This document shows, piece after piece, positions 9,557 through 19,578 of a DNA stretch of 64,000 bases (its first letter is position 1; every line of letters begins with the position of its first letter). Location of the stretch: NCBI RefSeq assembly GCF_001665535.1, contig NZ_LZSQ01000066.1, positions 1 to 64,000 of the forward strand, given 5' to 3'. The notes under the pieces were generated by a model, which was not told the origin of the DNA, did no database searches, and was given only the letters and a program-made list of their open reading frames with translations. Source of the stretch: Mycobacterium sp. 852002-51961_SCH5331710 (lineage in GTDB: Bacteria; Actinomycetota; Actinomycetes; Mycobacteriales; Mycobacteriaceae). Position numbers and translations under genes: made by a program.

Positions 9557-9880
9557 CTACTTGATCCCGGTGACCTTGAGGACGGTCAGCTGCTGACGAT
9601 GACCCTGCCGCTTGTGGTAGCCGGTCTTGTTCTTGAACTTGTGGATGCGGATCTTGGGGCCCTTGGTGTGCTCCAGGATCTCGCCGGTGACGGCGACCTT
9701 CTCCAGCGACTTGGCGTCGGAGGTCACCTTCGAACCGTCGACGACGAGGGCCACGGGCAACGAGACGCTGGCGCCGGGCTCGGAATCGAGCTTCTCGACC
9801 TTCACCACGTCGCCGACCGCGACCTTGTACTGCTTGCCGCCGGTCTTGACGATTGCGTACGTGACCTTTTCGGCTGCCAT
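9557..9880 (-). CDS. rplU: 50S ribosomal protein L21
   Basis: L21, 107 aa, binding 23S rRNA. I took the ATG at 9880, which gives the conserved start [20 protein letters not shown] and has GGAG upstream. The longer frame upstream has no L21 similarity. The C-terminal half reads [21 protein letters not shown], a typical rRNA-binding tail. It is the first gene of the rplU-rpmA-obg-proB run. The 190-bp gap to the rne stop holds a hairpin at 9997-10014. Confidence 0.97.
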   Translation of the reverse strand: MAAEKVTYAIVKTGGKQYKVAVGDVVKVEKLDSEPGASVSLPVALVVDGSKVTSDAKSLEKVAVTGEILEHTKGPKIRIHKFKNKTGYHKRQGHRQQLTVLKVTGIK

Positions 9881-9996
9881 CGCCTTGCTACTCCTACGTC
9901 GTTCACTGGGCGCGCGCGACTTGCCGCTGCGCTGGTCTGGGTTTCCGGATCTCGGAGTGTCGCCGACTCCACTTGGTCCAAAGCCTGGCGACAACT

Positions 9997-10014
9997 GCTC
10001 AAGGCTACTTGAGC
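9997..10014. terminator. GCTCAAG/CTTGAGC hairpin between rne and rplU
   Basis: A perfect 7-bp inverted repeat with a 4-nt loop (GCTA) lies downstream of the rne stop and upstream of rplU. No T-run follows, so it is at most a weak or factor-assisted terminator of rne, or a processing site in the rplU leader. Confidence 0.3.
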
Positions 10015-10071
10015 CGCCGCATGAGGGTCAAATCACCGCAGGTCACGGCTCGTCGGCGCCCGACCAGCAGG

Positions 10072-12945
10072 TCAGCCGTCATGGCTCGGTGGCCCCGCAG
10101 GCCGGGCGGCCGCGCGGCGCCGGTGCCGCCCTCCCGAGGCGGTCGCTGCCGGCGCAACCCCGCGGGCGTCGTATCCGGGATCGTCGGAGTCCTCGTCGGA
10201 GTCCTCGTCCTCGGAATCGTCCTCAGAGTCGTCGTCGGAGTCCTCGGAGTCCTCGGCGCCGATGACCTCGATGTCGTCGTCGATGTCGTCCTCGTCGTCG
10301 TCGGAGTCCAGGTCGATCTCGTCCTCGTCGGAGTCGTCCTCGTCGTCGGAATCGTCCTCGTCGTCGGAATCGAAGTCCTCGTCCTCGAGGTCCTCGATGT
10401 CGTCCTCGCCGGACTCGATCACCGCGGTGCGGATGGCTCCCGAAATAGCTTCCGCATCGGTCTCGGCGACCTCCTCGGGCTTCTGCTCGCGGGTCTCGTC
10501 GGTGTCGTCCTCGTCGTCGCCTTCGTGCCGGCCGTTGGCGGCCGCCATCGCCTTGAACATCGGATGCTCGCCGGCGGGATGCGGCGGGACCTTGGCCACG
10601 GCGACGTCGTCGGACTTGCCGCCGCGTTTGCCGCGCTTACCGCGCCGCCCGCCGCCGCCGTCCGATTTGCGCCCGCTGCTCGACGTCGAGTCCACCGGAT
10701 CGCCGTGCAGCACGATTCCCCGCCCGGCGCAGTGTGTGCACGCCGTCGAGAAGGCCTCCACCAGACCGGTGCCGAGCCGCTTGCGCGTCAACTGCACCAA
10801 TCCCAGCGAGGTCACTTCGGAGACCTGGTGGCGGGTCCGGTCGCGGGCCAACGCCTCGGTCAGCCGGCGCAGCACCAGGTCGCGGTTGGACTCGAGCACC
10901 ATGTCGATGAAGTCGATCACCACGATGCCGCCGATGTCGCGCAGCCGCAGTTGGCGCACGATCTCCTCGGCCGCCTCGAGGTTGTTGCGCGTGACGGTCT
11001 GCTCGAGGTTGCCGCCCGAGCCGGTGAACTTGCCGGTGTTGACGTCGATGACGGTCATGGCTTCGGTGCGGTCGATCACGAGAGTGCCGCCCGACGGCAG
11101 CCACACCTTGCGGTCCATCGCCTTGGTCAGCTGCTCGTCGATGCGGTGCACCGCGAACACGTCCGGGCCGTCATCCGACACGGGCTCGTACTTCGTCAAG
11201 CGTGGAAGAAGTTCCGGCGCAACCGAATTCACGTATTCAGTGATGGTGTTCCAGGCGTCTTCGCCGGAGACCGTGAGCCCGGTGAAGTCCTCGTTGAACA
11301 GGTCGCGAATCACCTTGACCAGCACGTCGGGCTCTTCGTAGAGCGCGACGGCCGCACCGGCCTTCTTCTCGGTGATCTCGGCGGCCTTTGCCTCGATCTC
11401 GCTCCACCGCTTGGCGAGGCGCTCGACGTCGGTGCGGATGTCTTCTTCCTTGACGCCCTCGGAAGCGGTCCGGATGATCACGCCCGCGTCGGGCGGCACG
11501 ACCTCGCGCAGGATCTCCTTGAGCCGCTGGCGTTCGGTGTCGGGCAGCTTGCGGCTGATCCCGGTCGACGAGGCGCCCGGCACGTAGACCAGGTAGCGGC
11601 CCGCCAGCGAGACCTGGGTGGTCAGTCGGGCGCCCTTGTGCCCGACGGGGTCCTTGCTGACCTGGACGACGACGTAGTCGCCCGGCTTGAGGGCCTGCTC
11701 GATCTTGCGGTTCGCACCGCCGAGTCCGGCGGCTTCCCAGTTCACCTCGCCGGCGTAGAGCACACCGTTGCGTCCGCGGCCGATGTCGACGAAGGCCGCC
11801 TCCATCGACGGCAGCACGTTCTGCACGATGCCGAGGTAGATGTTGCCGACCAGGGACGCCGACGCCGCCGACGTCACGAAGTGCTCCACGACCACGCCGT
11901 CCTCGAGCACGGCGATCTGCGTATAGCGGGCGCCCTCGTGGGGTGGTTCGGTGCGGACCTTGTCGCGGACGACCATCATCCGCTCGACGGCTTCGCGCCT
12001 GGCCAGGAATTCGGCCTCGCTCAGGATCGGGGGCCGGCGCCTGCCCGCGTCGCGGCCGTCGCGCCTGCGTTGCCGCTTCGCCTCCAGGCGGGTGGAGCCA
12101 CTGATGCCCTGGATCTCGCCGTCACCGCTCGAGGACGACTTGTCGCCCCGGGGGGATTTCCGTGGTTCGCGTTCATGGACGACGGTGTTGGGCGGGTCGT
12201 CGGGCGAGGTGGCGTCGCCGTCGTCTCCGGAGCCGGACTTGCGGCGACGGCGGCGGCGCCGACGGCGGGTCGCGCCCTCGGAGCCGGTGTTCTCGTCGTC
12301 GCCGTTGTCGTCGTCGGAGTCGTCCGAGTCGTCGCCGTCCTGGTCCGCGCCCGAGGAGCCGTTCTGGTTGGTGTCCCCGTCGGAGTCGCCCTCGTCACCG
12401 TTCTGCTCGCCGCGTCCGCGGCCCCGTCCACGCCGGCCGCGGCGGCGACGGCGACCGGAAGGCCGCTCGGACTGGTCGTCCTCGCTGTCGGGCCCCTCGT
12501 CGTCGTCATCGTCGTCGTCGTCATCGTCGTCGCCGGTGTCGTATTCGAACTTGACGGGCTGCGGCGCCACGAACAGCGGCATGTACTCGGCGCGCTGCGG
12601 GGTCTCCTCCGCGGGGGTCTCCAGTATCAGCCGGGCCTCCGGCTCGTCACCGTCCTCGGTCGCGGAGTCGTCCGCCGGTTCGGGCGCCTGCGCCGAGGGT
12701 TCGGGCGTCTGCGGCGCACCGGCACCGTCGGCGAGCGCTTCGCGTACCCGCTGCGCCTCGTCCTCCTCGACGGTGGACTCGGCGGTGCGGGGTCGACCGT
12801 CGAGTTCGGTCAGCGCCTCGAGGACCCGCTCGCTGGTGGTGCCGAGCACCTGGGCAAGCGAATCGACCCTCAACGTCTCCGGCTGAGAGTCCTGCGCTTC
12901 TCGCGTGTCTTCAGAAAGGTCTTCGGTTGGGGCATCTTCGGCCAC
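10072..12945 (-). CDS. rne: Ribonuclease E/G
   Basis: Essential endoribonuclease for mRNA decay and rRNA processing, 957 aa. It has a long disordered N-terminal extension with basic RRRRRR-type patches and a run of Asp near residue 140. The central catalytic core includes the S1 domain (YLGIVQNVLPSMEAAFVDIGRGRNGVL region), the DNase-I-like site (VIDVNTGKFTG, GGIVVIDFIDM) and the zinc-link CTHCAGRG. The C-terminal tail is very acidic (Asp/Ser/Glu), then Gly/Arg-rich. The start is GTG with AAGGAG about 6 nt upstream. It is the homologue of Rv2444c, with the actinobacterial layout in which unstructured arms flank the core on both sides. Confidence 0.95.
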   Translation of the reverse strand: MAEDAPTEDLSEDTREAQDSQPETLRVDSLAQVLGTTSERVLEALTELDGRPRTAESTVEEDEAQRVREALADGAGAPQTPEPSAQAPEPADDSATEDGDEPEARLILETPAEETPQRAEYMPLFVAPQPVKFEYDTGDDDDDDDDDDDEGPDSEDDQSERPSGRRRRRGRRGRGRGRGEQNGDEGDSDGDTNQNGSSGADQDGDDSDDSDDDNGDDENTGSEGATRRRRRRRRRKSGSGDDGDATSPDDPPNTVVHEREPRKSPRGDKSSSSGDGEIQGISGSTRLEAKRQRRRDGRDAGRRRPPILSEAEFLARREAVERMMVVRDKVRTEPPHEGARYTQIAVLEDGVVVEHFVTSAASASLVGNIYLGIVQNVLPSMEAAFVDIGRGRNGVLYAGEVNWEAAGLGGANRKIEQALKPGDYVVVQVSKDPVGHKGARLTTQVSLAGRYLVYVPGASSTGISRKLPDTERQRLKEILREVVPPDAGVIIRTASEGVKEEDIRTDVERLAKRWSEIEAKAAEITEKKAGAAVALYEEPDVLVKVIRDLFNEDFTGLTVSGEDAWNTITEYVNSVAPELLPRLTKYEPVSDDGPDVFAVHRIDEQLTKAMDRKVWLPSGGTLVIDRTEAMTVIDVNTGKFTGSGGNLEQTVTRNNLEAAEEIVRQLRLRDIGGIVVIDFIDMVLESNRDLVLRRLTEALARDRTRHQVSEVTSLGLVQLTRKRLGTGLVEAFSTACTHCAGRGIVLHGDPVDSTSSSGRKSDGGGGRRGKRGKRGGKSDDVAVAKVPPHPAGEHPMFKAMAAANGRHEGDDEDDTDETREQKPEEVAETDAEAISGAIRTAVIESGEDDIEDLEDEDFDSDDEDDSDDEDDSDEDEIDLDSDDDEDDIDDDIEVIGAEDSEDSDDDSEDDSEDEDSDEDSDDPGYDARGVAPAATASGGRHRRRAAARPAGPPSHDG

Positions 12946-13253
12946 GTAGTCTCCTTAAGCCCCCGGGCGCGTCGTTGCTGACGCGGCCACGCGAGGGCTT
13001 CCGCTATGGACCCGGGTAACTTTCGCCCGAGCTTGTTGTGGTCTCGCTCCGAGCGGTCCACAGGGGACCATCCCGGTGCCGGTCTGAATGATGGCTGGAC
13101 GGTCGGCGCCGCATCACTCGTGGCGATGGTCGCGCACGTCTAAGTCTTCATTCGGGCTTCCGACCCCGGTTTGGCGGCCGGCAACCCGAGTCGAGTATCC
13201 CACATCACGACGCCCCGCCTGACCAGGCTGGGCGAGACGGGTGCAGAAACCGG
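12946..13253. other. 308-bp intergenic region between ndk and rne (rne leader)
   Basis: No protein-coding signal. It is the upstream region of rne (read on the minus strand) and the downstream region of ndk. It should hold a long rne 5' leader; long untranslated leaders are known for RNase E genes, but no specific structure could be confirmed here. The short reverse ORF through its left part is out of frame with rne and looks incidental. Confidence 0.4.
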
Positions 13254-13673
13254 CTACTTGCTGGGGAACCAGAGATCGATCTCGCGAGCGGCGGACTCCG
13301 GCGAATCCGAGCCGTGAACCAGGTTGTCCTGGGTGATCAGGGCCAGGTCACCGCGGATGGTGCCCGGTGTCGCCTTCTCCACGGGATCGGTTCCGCCGGC
13401 GATCTGGCGGAACGCGGCGATGGCCCGGGGCCCCTCCACGATCGCCGCCACGACGGGGCCGGAGGTGATGAACGCGAGCAGGGAGTCGAAGAACGGCTTG
13501 CCGTCGTGCTCCGCGTAGTGCTTGCGCGCCAGCTCGTCGCTGACGGTCACCAGTTCCAGGGCCGCGAAGGTCAGGCCTTTGCGTTCGATCCGGGCCAGGA
13601 TCTCGCCGACTAGACGCCGCTTGACGCCGTCGGGCTTGACCAACACGAGGGTGCGTTCAATCGGCTCAGTCAC
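13254..13673 (-). CDS. ndk: Nucleoside diphosphate kinase
   Basis: Transfers the gamma phosphate from ATP to NDPs through a phosphohistidine. At 139 aa it is the standard length. The N-terminus [12 protein letters not shown] and the active-site histidine H120 in NLVHGSDS are intact. The start is GTG, directly downstream of a leaderless-type promoter. Homologue of Rv2445c. It is followed by the rne leader region. Confidence 0.97.
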   Translation of the reverse strand: MTEPIERTLVLVKPDGVKRRLVGEILARIERKGLTFAALELVTVSDELARKHYAEHDGKPFFDSLLAFITSGPVVAAIVEGPRAIAAFRQIAGGTDPVEKATPGTIRGDLALITQDNLVHGSDSPESAAREIDLWFPSK

Positions 13674-13680
13674 GGCGCAC

Positions 13681-13686
13681 AGAATA
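13681..13686 (-). promoter_or_regulatory. TATTCT -10 box of a probable leaderless ndk promoter
   Basis: On the minus strand TATTCT is followed by 7 nt and then the GTG start of ndk. It matches TANNNT with the spacing expected if the transcript begins at the start codon. Confidence 0.5.
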
Positions 13687-13700
13687 GCCGCCGCGCTCGA

Positions 13701-14090
13701 CTACTCCGGCGGACGCTGCTGACCAGGCAGAAGTCCCCGCTTCTGCCTGCGAAGGACCTCGGCGCGCAGCCGGGCGATGAGCAGCCATACGACCAGGAAG
13801 ATCACGCCGACGAACGCGATCGCACCGTCGAGGACGACACCGGCGATCAGGACCAGCTGGATGCCGACGTTCACCCAGATCGCCCACGATCTGCCCTGCA
13901 CCCCGGCCAGGAGTACCAGGACCACCGCCATGCCGATCAGAAAGCCGCCGGTGGCCGTGGTCAGACCACCGCCGAGGTTCGCCACCACCGGCAGCGCCAG
14001 CAGCACGACGATGGCCTCGAGGATGAGCGTGCCGGCCATGACCCCGCGGAAGCTCTTCCACGGGTCCGGCTGCTGCGCAGGCGCGGTCAT
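13701..14090 (-). CDS. DUF4233 membrane protein
   Basis: A 129-aa integral membrane protein with about four hydrophobic segments (TLILEAIVVLLALPVVA, FLIGMAVVLVLLAG, IWVNVGIQLVLIAGVVL, FVGVIFLVVWLLI). It has a short cytoplasmic Arg/Lys-rich tail. It corresponds to Rv2446c by position and layout, and its function is unknown. The ATG overlaps the folC stop (ATGA), so it belongs to the valS-folC operon. The fixed linkage to folC in mycobacteria is family knowledge. Confidence 0.85.
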   Translation of the reverse strand: MTAPAQQPDPWKSFRGVMAGTLILEAIVVLLALPVVANLGGGLTTATGGFLIGMAVVLVLLAGVQGRSWAIWVNVGIQLVLIAGVVLDGAIAFVGVIFLVVWLLIARLRAEVLRRQKRGLLPGQQRPPE

Positions 14091-15532
14091 TGCGGATACT
14101 TTCCGAACAGCGTGCGCGCCGCTCCGGCGGTGACGACGGAGCCGGTGATCACGATGCCGGCGCCGCCGAGCAGTTCGCCTTCGATGGCCGATTCCTCGAC
14201 GATCGCGGTGGCGGTCTCGATCGCGTCGGGCAGCGTAGCGGCCGTGACCACGCGTTCGGGCCCGAACCTCTGCTCGGCGAGCAGCGCCAGCCCCTCGACG
14301 TCGAGCGCGCGCGGTGAGCCGTTGTGGGTGACGACGATCTGGTCGAACACCGGTTCCAGTGCGGCCAGGATGCCGTCGACGTCCTTGTCGCCCATCACCG
14401 AAACGACGCCGACCAGGAACCGGAAGTCGAACTCCTCCGTCAACGCCTGCGCCAGCGCCGCGGCGCCCGCGGGGTTGTGCGCGGCGTCGATGAAAACCGT
14501 TGGCGCACTGCGCATTCTCTCCAGCCGGCCCGGGCTCGTCACCGCGGCGAAACCCGCGCGCACGGCATCGATGTCGAGCTGGCGCTGCGCGCCGGCACCG
14601 AAGAACGCCTCGACGGCCGCGAGCGCCAGAGCGGCGTTGTGCGCCTGGTGTTCGCCGTGCAGCGGCAGGAAGATGTCGGAGTAGAGCCCGCCCAGCCCCT
14701 GTAGCTCCAGCAGCTGCCCACCGACCGCGACCTGCCTGCCGAGCACCGCGAACTCAGAGTCCTCCCGGGCGACGGCCGCGTCGGCGCGCACCGTCTGCGC
14801 CAGCAGCGCTTCCATCGCTTCCGGGGCTTGCCTGGCGATGATCGCGACGGTGCTGATATCTGTTCCTGCCGGAACTATCTCCTCTTCCTGTTTGCCGATG
14901 ATTCCGGCCTTCTCCGCGGCGATCTCGGCGAGCGTGTCGCCCAGGTACTCGGCGTGGTCCACCCCGATAGGGGTGATCACCGCGACGGGGGCGTTGACGA
15001 CGTTGGTGGCGTCCCAGCGCCCGCCGAGGCCGACCTCGACGACGGCCACGTCGATCGGCGCGTCGGCGAACGCGGCGAACGCCATCGCCGTCACCACCTC
15101 GAACTTGCTGAGGCGGGGGGCGCCAGCGGCCTCTGACTGCTGATCGACCAGTTGCACGAACGGCTCGATCTCGCGATAGGTGTCGACGTAGGCCGCGGGA
15201 CTGATCGGCTTGCCATCGATGGAGATGCGCTCGACGGCCGACTGCAGGTGCGGGCTGGTGGTGCGGCCGGTGCGGCGGTGCAACGCCGTCAACAACGCGT
15301 CGACCATCCGCGCGACGGACGTCTTGCCGTTGGTGCCCGCGATGTGGATCGACGGATATCCGCGCTGCGGTGAGCCGAGGAGTTCGAGCAACGCCGAGAT
15401 GCGAGTCGTGCTGGGTTCGAGTTTCGTTTCGGGCCAACGCTGGTCGAGCAGATGCTCGACCTGCAGGAGCGCCGCGATCTCGTCCGGTGACGGCTCGGGT
15501 TCCGGAGGTGGCCGGTCGTCCGGCTCGGTCAT
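14087..15532 (-). CDS. folC: Folylpolyglutamate/dihydrofolate synthase
   Basis: A 481-aa Mur-ligase-fold enzyme that adds glutamates to folates, and in many bacteria also makes dihydrofolate from dihydropteroate. It has the P-loop [11 protein letters not shown], the Mur motif [12 protein letters not shown] and the C-terminal ligase domain with [11 protein letters not shown]. The start overlaps the valS stop by 4 nt and its stop overlaps the DUF4233 gene, so the three form a tight operon. Homologue of Rv2447c. Confidence 0.95.
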   Translation of the reverse strand: MTEPDDRPPPEPEPSPDEIAALLQVEHLLDQRWPETKLEPSTTRISALLELLGSPQRGYPSIHIAGTNGKTSVARMVDALLTALHRRTGRTTSPHLQSAVERISIDGKPISPAAYVDTYREIEPFVQLVDQQSEAAGAPRLSKFEVVTAMAFAAFADAPIDVAVVEVGLGGRWDATNVVNAPVAVITPIGVDHAEYLGDTLAEIAAEKAGIIGKQEEEIVPAGTDISTVAIIARQAPEAMEALLAQTVRADAAVAREDSEFAVLGRQVAVGGQLLELQGLGGLYSDIFLPLHGEHQAHNAALALAAVEAFFGAGAQRQLDIDAVRAGFAAVTSPGRLERMRSAPTVFIDAAHNPAGAAALAQALTEEFDFRFLVGVVSVMGDKDVDGILAALEPVFDQIVVTHNGSPRALDVEGLALLAEQRFGPERVVTAATLPDAIETATAIVEESAIEGELLGGAGIVITGSVVTAGAARTLFGKYPQ

Positions 15533-18180
15533 CGGAGCGCGGCCAACCTTGCGGTGATGCGGTCGACCTCCTCTTGGGCGACCTGCTGGCGTCCGCGGAT
15601 CTTGTCGACCACCTCCGCGGGCGCCTTCGCCAGGAACGCCTCGTTCCCGAGTTTGCCTGTGGTGCTGGCCAGTTCCTTCTGCGCCGCCGCCAGGTCCTTT
15701 TCCAGGCGACGCCGTTCGGCGGCCACATCCACGGTGCCCGAGGTGTCGACCTCAACGGTCACGGTGCCGCGCGACAGCCGCACCTCGATCGCCGCGGTCG
15801 GGGCGAAGCCCTCGCCGTCGGTGGTCAGCCAGGCCAGTGACCGCACCGCGGGCACCTGCGCCTGCAAGTCCGCACCGGCGATGTCCGACAGCCGGGCCGG
15901 GACCTTCTGCCGGTCGTTGAGCCCCTGGTCGCTGCGGAAGCGGCGCACCTCGGTGATCAGCTTCTGCATGTCCGCGACGCGTTGCGCGGCAATCGGATCG
16001 AGCTCGAAGCCCGACGCCGCCGGCCAGTCGGCGATGACCAGCGACTCCCCGCCGGTCAGGGTCTTCCACAGCACCTCGGTGACGAACGGCATCACCGGAT
16101 GCAACAGTTTGAGCAGCGTGTCGAGCACCGCTGCGAGCACCGCTGTCGTGTGGTCGATGCCGTCGGCCAACTGCACCTTGGCCAGCTCGACGTACCAGTC
16201 GCAGAACTCGTCCCATGCGAAGTGGTACAGCGACTCGCACGCCCGGCTGAACTCATAGGCGTCGAACGCCGAATCCACCTCGGCGCGAACCTGTTCCATG
16301 CGGCCCAGGATCCACCGGTCGGCATCGGTCAGTTCGGCGGCCTCGGGCAACGGGGCGGGTGCTGCGCCGTTCATGAGCGCGAAGCGGGTGGCGTTGAACA
16401 GCTTCGTGGCGAAGTTGCGGGACGCGCGGGCGTGGTCCTCGCCGATGGACAGGTCGCCGCCGGGGCTCGCACCGCGCGCAAGCGTGAACCGCAGCGCGTC
16501 GGCCCCGAAGATCTCCACCCAGTCCAGCGGGTCGATCCCGTTACCGCGCGACTTGCTCATCTTGCGGCCGTGCTCGTCGCGAATCAGCCCGTGCAGGAAG
16601 ACGTTCTGGAACGGCACCTGCGGCCCGCGCTGACCGTCGAGGGTGATCGCGGGGTCGTCGGCGACGAACGTGCCGAACATCATCATCCGCGCCACCCAGA
16701 AGAACAGGATGTCGTAGCCGGTGACCAGCACGGTGGTCGGATAGAACTTGGCGAGGTCTTTCGTGTGGTCGGGCCAGCCCATGGTGGAGAAGGGCCACAA
16801 CGCCGAACTGAACCAGGTGTCGAGTACGTCGGGGTCCTGCTCCCAGCCCTCGGGCGGTGTCTCGTCGGGGCCGACGCAGACCGTCTCGCCGTCGGGGCCG
16901 TGCCAGATCGGGATGCGGTGGCCCCACCACAACTGCCGGGAGATGCACCAGTCGTGCATGTTGTCCACCCACGCGAACCACCGCGGTTCGAGGCTCGGCG
17001 GGTGAATCACGGTGTCGCCGTTGCGAACCGCGTCGCCGGCAGCCTTGGCCAACGCCTCGACCTTGACCCACCACTGCAGAGACAGGCGCGGTTCGATCGG
17101 TTCGCCGCTGCGCTCGGAGTGTCCGACGCTGTGTACGTACGGCCGCTTCTCGGCGACGATGCGGCCCTGCTCGGCCAGCGCCTCGCGCACCTTGACCCGG
17201 GCTTCGAAGCGGTCCTGACCATCGAATTCGGTTCCCGTGCCGGTGATTCGGCCCTTGGTGTCCATGATCGACGGCATCGGCAGCTGATGACGAAGGCCGA
17301 TCTCGAAGTCGTTCGGGTCATGCGCGGGCGTCACCTTGACCGCACCCGTACCGAATTCGGGGTCGACGTGCGCGTCGGCGACGATGACGATTTCGCGGTC
17401 GATGAACGGATGCGGCAACGTTTTGCCGACCAGGTCGCGGTAGCGGTCGTCGTCGGGGTGCACGGCGATCGCGGTATCGCCCAGCATCGTCTCGACGCGA
17501 GTGGTGGCGACCACGATGTGCGGTTCGTTGTCGTCGAGCGAGCCGTACCGGAACGACACCAGTTCGCCTTCGATGTCTTCGTATTTGACCTCGAGGTCCG
17601 AGATCGCGGTCTCGAGCACCGGCGACCAGTTGACCAGGCGCTCGGCCTGATAGATGAGCCCGGCGTCGAAGAGCCGCTTGAAGATCGTGCGCACCGCGCG
17701 GGACAGGCCCTCGTCCATGGTGAACCGGTCGCGGCTCCAGTCCACGCCGTCGCCGAGGCGGCGCATCTGCGCGCCGATGGTGCCGCCGGATTCGCGCTTC
17801 CAGTCCCAGACCTTGTCGATGAACAGGTCCCGGCCGAAGTCCTCTTTGGTCTTGCCGTCGACGGCGAGTTGCTTCTCGACCACCGACTGCGTCGCGATCC
17901 CCGCGTGGTCCATGCCGGGCAGCCACAGCACCTCGTAGCCCTGCATGCGCTTGCGGCGGGTCAGCGCATCCATCAGCGTGTGGTCCAGCGCGTGACCCAT
18001 GTGCAGGTTGCCGGTGACGTTCGGCGGCGGCAGCACGATCGAATAGCCGGGCTTGCCGCTGGTGGCGTCGGCGGTGAAGTAGCCGGCCTTGACCCAACCC
18101 TCGTAGAGATCGCTCTCCACCGCGCCCGGATCCCAGGACTTGGGCAGGGCTTCGGCGGAGGACGGGGGGCTGGCGGTCAC
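15529..18180 (-). CDS. valS: Valyl-tRNA synthetase
   Basis: Class I aminoacyl-tRNA synthetase, 883 aa. The HIGH-type motif is [15 protein letters not shown] near residue 50, the KMSKS motif is in [15 protein letters not shown], and the editing (CP1) domain lies between. The C-terminal ~65 residues form the coiled-coil tRNA-binding arm ([18 protein letters not shown]). The start is GTG with a leaderless-type promoter directly in front. It is the first gene of valS-folC-DUF4233. The large forward ORF opposite it is a GC-driven shadow. Confidence 0.97.
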   Translation of the reverse strand: MTASPPSSAEALPKSWDPGAVESDLYEGWVKAGYFTADATSGKPGYSIVLPPPNVTGNLHMGHALDHTLMDALTRRKRMQGYEVLWLPGMDHAGIATQSVVEKQLAVDGKTKEDFGRDLFIDKVWDWKRESGGTIGAQMRRLGDGVDWSRDRFTMDEGLSRAVRTIFKRLFDAGLIYQAERLVNWSPVLETAISDLEVKYEDIEGELVSFRYGSLDDNEPHIVVATTRVETMLGDTAIAVHPDDDRYRDLVGKTLPHPFIDREIVIVADAHVDPEFGTGAVKVTPAHDPNDFEIGLRHQLPMPSIMDTKGRITGTGTEFDGQDRFEARVKVREALAEQGRIVAEKRPYVHSVGHSERSGEPIEPRLSLQWWVKVEALAKAAGDAVRNGDTVIHPPSLEPRWFAWVDNMHDWCISRQLWWGHRIPIWHGPDGETVCVGPDETPPEGWEQDPDVLDTWFSSALWPFSTMGWPDHTKDLAKFYPTTVLVTGYDILFFWVARMMMFGTFVADDPAITLDGQRGPQVPFQNVFLHGLIRDEHGRKMSKSRGNGIDPLDWVEIFGADALRFTLARGASPGGDLSIGEDHARASRNFATKLFNATRFALMNGAAPAPLPEAAELTDADRWILGRMEQVRAEVDSAFDAYEFSRACESLYHFAWDEFCDWYVELAKVQLADGIDHTTAVLAAVLDTLLKLLHPVMPFVTEVLWKTLTGGESLVIADWPAASGFELDPIAAQRVADMQKLITEVRRFRSDQGLNDRQKVPARLSDIAGADLQAQVPAVRSLAWLTTDGEGFAPTAAIEVRLSRGTVTVEVDTSGTVDVAAERRRLEKDLAAAQKELASTTGKLGNEAFLAKAPAEVVDKIRGRQQVAQEEVDRITARLAALR

Positions 18181-18186
18181 CCCGCA

Positions 18187-18192
18187 ATTCTA
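18187..18192 (-). promoter_or_regulatory. TAGAAT -10 box of a probable leaderless valS promoter
   Basis: TAGAAT on the minus strand lies 6 nt before the valS GTG. It is close to the sigma-A consensus and at the spacing seen for leaderless mycobacterial transcripts. Confidence 0.5.
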
Positions 18193-18275
18193 GGAACGCG
18201 GCCGGGGCCGTCGCTAACTGCCCCGAAACGCGGCCGAACAGGGCGGTTTCCGCCCCGAGACCGCTGTGACGTGGG

Positions 18276-19565
18276 CTACCCCTGCAGGCGCTCCGTCGTC
18301 AACGTCACCCCCGCGGCAGGCAGCCTCGTGAGCAACGCATCGCCCATCGCCGCGGCCGGTGTCAGCACGCCGCGTAAGTCGGAGAGCTGGTCGCGGTCCA
18401 GCGCCAGCGCCAGCGCGCTCTCCCCCAGCAATACCGACGTCGCCTTGTAACCCGGATCGCCCTTCTGCGACATGACCGCGCGATAGCGGACGCCCGTGGT
18501 GGTCGTGGCGTAGGTCTCGACGTCGTAGTAGCCGCTCTCCCGGACGCGTTCGCTCGGACCGGTGCCCGGTTTCGGCAGCACGCGCTCGACGAGCTTGTTG
18601 GGCACCCGGTGGAAGAAGCGCGTTCCCAGCGCCATCGTCGCGGTGTTGCCGGCCGCGGACAACGCCGACGCGACCGGTGCGAGCGCCGACTTCCCCATGC
18701 TCATCTGCTCGCCGTACTCGAACCGGCGACCGTAGGCGTGATCGAGTAATTCGTTGCTGCGCCGCACGATTCGGGTGTTGACCGCGGCCATCGCGAAGGG
18801 TCCGAACCAGTAGCCGCGCAATTCCGGGGCGATCTCGGCGCCCCTGCGCCACCGCAGGTCAGGCTGACCGCCGAACTCGGGTTCGTTGGCCCGGTCCTGA
18901 CTGAGCGTGTAGGGGTCGTTCATCAGCCGCCGGGCTTCGGGGTTGCCTGCGGCCTCACGCATGACCTCGATCAGCGAAGCGGCGGTGCCGCCCGAGACGC
19001 CGCCCTTGAACCCGCGTAGCACCAGGTTGGTGTCGGTGAGCTCGCCTGCGCCGTCCTGCTGTGCGCGCCGATGCAGGGCGAAGACCGTGAGATCGGAAGG
19101 GATGCAGTCGAATCCACACGAGTGCACGATGCGCGCGCCGGTACCGGCGGCCTGCTCGTGATACTGGTCGATGCTGTCGCGCATGAACAGCGGTTCGCCG
19201 GTCAGATCCGCGTAGTCGGTGCCGGCCGCCGCGCACGCCGCAACGAGGGGCAGGCCGTAGCGGGCGTAGGGCCCGACCGTCGTCACCACGACGCGGGTCT
19301 GTGCGGCCATCGCGTTCAACGTCGACGGTTGTGACGCGTCCGCGGTGATCAGCGGCCACGAAGCGGCCTTGCCACCCAACGAGTCTCGGACCGCGACCAG
19401 CTTGTCGTGAGATCGGCCGGCGAGCGCGATCCGGACCTCCGGAGCCGTTCTGGCCAGGTATTCGGCGGTGAGTTTGCCGACGAACCCGGTGGCCCCGTAC
19501 ACGACGATGTCGAATTCCCGTTGCGATGTGGAATCTCGCCGGCCGCCCGGCTCCGGTGCGCTCAT
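18276..19565 (-). CDS. Saccharopine dehydrogenase-like / trans-acting enoyl reductase family protein
   Basis: A 429-aa NAD(P)-binding protein of the saccharopine dehydrogenase family, homologue of Rv2449c. The Rossmann motif YGATGFVGKLTAEYL starts about residue 22, followed by VVTTVGPYARYG, a signature of this subgroup that includes the trans-acting enoyl reductases of mycobacterial lipid synthesis. The substrate is not known. I used the ATG at 19565, supported by a TAGCGT box 7 nt upstream; the frame is open 15 codons further but without a start signal. Its promoter overlaps the stop of the upstream S9 peptidase gene. Confidence 0.88.
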   Translation of the reverse strand: MSAPEPGGRRDSTSQREFDIVVYGATGFVGKLTAEYLARTAPEVRIALAGRSHDKLVAVRDSLGGKAASWPLITADASQPSTLNAMAAQTRVVVTTVGPYARYGLPLVAACAAAGTDYADLTGEPLFMRDSIDQYHEQAAGTGARIVHSCGFDCIPSDLTVFALHRRAQQDGAGELTDTNLVLRGFKGGVSGGTAASLIEVMREAAGNPEARRLMNDPYTLSQDRANEPEFGGQPDLRWRRGAEIAPELRGYWFGPFAMAAVNTRIVRRSNELLDHAYGRRFEYGEQMSMGKSALAPVASALSAAGNTATMALGTRFFHRVPNKLVERVLPKPGTGPSERVRESGYYDVETYATTTTGVRYRAVMSQKGDPGYKATSVLLGESALALALDRDQLSDLRGVLTPAAAMGDALLTRLPAAGVTLTTERLQG

Positions 19566-19572
19566 GGTCGCG

Positions 19573-19578
19573 ACGCTA
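19573..19578 (-). promoter_or_regulatory. TAGCGT -10 box of a probable leaderless promoter
   Basis: TAGCGT, 7 nt, then the ATG at 19565. It overlaps the last codon of the upstream peptidase gene, so the reductase gene can be transcribed independently of it. Confidence 0.45.

Noticed and set aside
9973..12981. Uninterrupted 1002-codon forward ORF
   Set aside because: It lies exactly opposite rne; the reverse product is a clear RNase E. The forward product is low-complexity Val/Gly/Arg sequence caused by high GC and the acidic codons on the other strand.
15982..18450. 822-codon forward ORF
   Set aside because: Antisense to valS, which has HIGH and KMSKS motifs. The forward translation has no domain features.
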